From NCBI GenBank assembly GCA_009916335.1, contig SAAR01000224.1:1-5268 (forward strand): DNA of 5,268 nt, read 5' to 3'. The translations under genes were made by a program, and so were the position numbers. Positions 4,748 through 5,268 of the stretch are shown in pieces; positions within the stretch are counted from its first letter, which is position 1, and every line of letters starts with the position of its first letter. Source of the DNA: Erysipelotrichia bacterium (GTDB taxonomy: Bacteria > Bacillota_I > Bacilli_A > Erysipelotrichales > Erysipelotrichaceae). The notes below the pieces were generated by a model. It saw nothing but the letters and a program-made list of their open reading frames with translations. It ran no database searches and had not been told where the DNA came from.

Positions 4748-5268
4748 TGCGGACAAAATTTTAGACTTTTAGAAATGGTTTTGTCATGTATTCATATCAA
4801 GAACGTAAAATTGTAATTAATTTATACATTAAATATGGCTTACAGGTTAATCCTGTATTAAAAGAATTAGGTTATCCATCCAGCGGTATTTTATATAAAT
4901 GGTATAAAGAATTTACTAATCAGGGCGGATTTCTCAAAAGACATACTAGGAAATCTATATACTCAGATGAACAAAAGAAACTGGCAATTGATTACTCCTT
5001 AAATCATGGTAAAACTTTAGCTAACACAATAAGACACCTCGGATATCCAAGTAGAATAGCATTAAGTTCGTGGATAAAAAGCACTTCTCTATTTTTAGGA
5101 AAATCTTGCGATACTAGTAAATACAAGGTAAGATTCTCCTATAACAAAAGGAAACAAGCAGTGTTTGACTTATGTCATAATAATACTTCAGGTGAAAATA
5201 TACCCAAATCACATGGAATTCCAAGGTCGACTCTCTATCAGTGAAAAAACAGTTGCTTAGTACAGAGA
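4748..5268 (+). mobile_element. Left part of an IS3-like insertion sequence (right end outside window)
   Basis: The protein at 4786-5244 is an IS3-type OrfA, so the right side of the window should be the 5' part of an insertion sequence that continues beyond 5268. The exact left end cannot be fixed without the matching right inverted repeat. A TG at 4748, starting TGCGGACAAAATTTTAGAC, is a candidate because IS3-family ends usually begin with TG, but an end nearer 4713 is also possible. A 7-bp inverted repeat, GACAAAA (4752-4758) with TTTTGTC (4779-4785), abuts the start codon. It appears to have inserted just after the oxidoreductase terminator and leaves the operon intact. Confidence 0.5.
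4786..5244 (+). pseudogene. IS3-family transposase OrfA, probably frameshifted
   Basis: The 152-residue frame consists of three successive helix-turn-helix units, the plan of long OrfA proteins of some IS3-family elements. They lie at about 4-43 (YSYQERKIVINLYIKYG to LYKWYKEF), 59-98 (YSDEQKKLAIDYSLNHG to LSSWIKS) and 118-152. The motif LGYPS recurs at 28-32 and 85-89. These units recognise the element's terminal repeats; the catalytic DDE part (OrfB) would follow further right. The frame ends in TGA at 5242-5244 immediately after STLYQ. In the -1 frame the sequence continues KKQLLSTE, and adding one G at 5243 would give STLYQWKKQLL, the continuation I expect for this family. A one-base deletion is therefore likely, though a programmed shift at the A6 run or a sequencing error is possible. 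No Shine-Dalgarno sequence precedes the ATG, and an in-frame stop lies at 4762-4764, so no longer start is available. Confidence 0.7.

Overview
The window reads as a low-GC, strictly anaerobic Firmicute, most likely a member of the Clostridia. The evidence is AT-rich DNA, strong AGGAGG-type ribosome binding sites, consensus TTGACA/TATGAT promoters, and an oxygen-sensitive ferredoxin-dependent 2-oxoacid oxidoreductase encoded beside a butyrate kinase. No rRNA or other taxonomic marker is present, so the assignment is an inference.

Layout. Positions 1-426 (minus) hold the first 142 codons of a butyrate kinase gene that runs off the left edge. Positions 427-889 are non-coding: they carry the buk leader, an operator-like element, a consensus promoter, a cluster of repeats just upstream of that promoter, and the terminator of the next gene. 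Positions 890-1654 (minus) encode an IclR-family regulator. Positions 1655-2061 contain the presumed iclR promoter, a possible 42-codon small ORF on the minus strand, and a strong promoter plus operator firing rightwards. Positions 2062-4612 (plus) are a tight four-gene operon (delta-alpha-beta-gamma) for a 2-oxoacid:ferredoxin oxidoreductase of the VorDBAC/KorDABC type, closed by a strong hairpin terminator at 4659-4707. The right end (about 4748-5268) is the beginning of an IS3-like insertion sequence whose OrfA-type protein appears to be frameshifted.

How the parts fit. The oxidoreductase converts a 2-oxoacid (best guess: branched-chain 2-oxoacids from Val/Leu/Ile) to an acyl-CoA, giving CO2 and reduced ferredoxin. 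A phosphotransbutyrylase (not in the window, perhaps beyond the left edge) and the butyrate kinase would then turn the acyl-CoA into a short-chain fatty acid plus ATP. This parallels the ptb-buk-bkd clusters of other Firmicutes, with a ferredoxin-linked enzyme in place of the NAD-linked dehydrogenase complex.

The main observation is regulatory. The buk and oxidoreductase promoters, which lie on either side of iclR and point away from it, each carry the same three-half-site element GAAC-N3-GTTC-N9-GAAC. In both it begins exactly 13 nt after a TATGAT -10 box. This implies one regulator, most simply the IclR protein encoded between them, controls both transcripts. I see no CRISPR array, tRNA or rRNA, and no clearly novel defence or mobile system.
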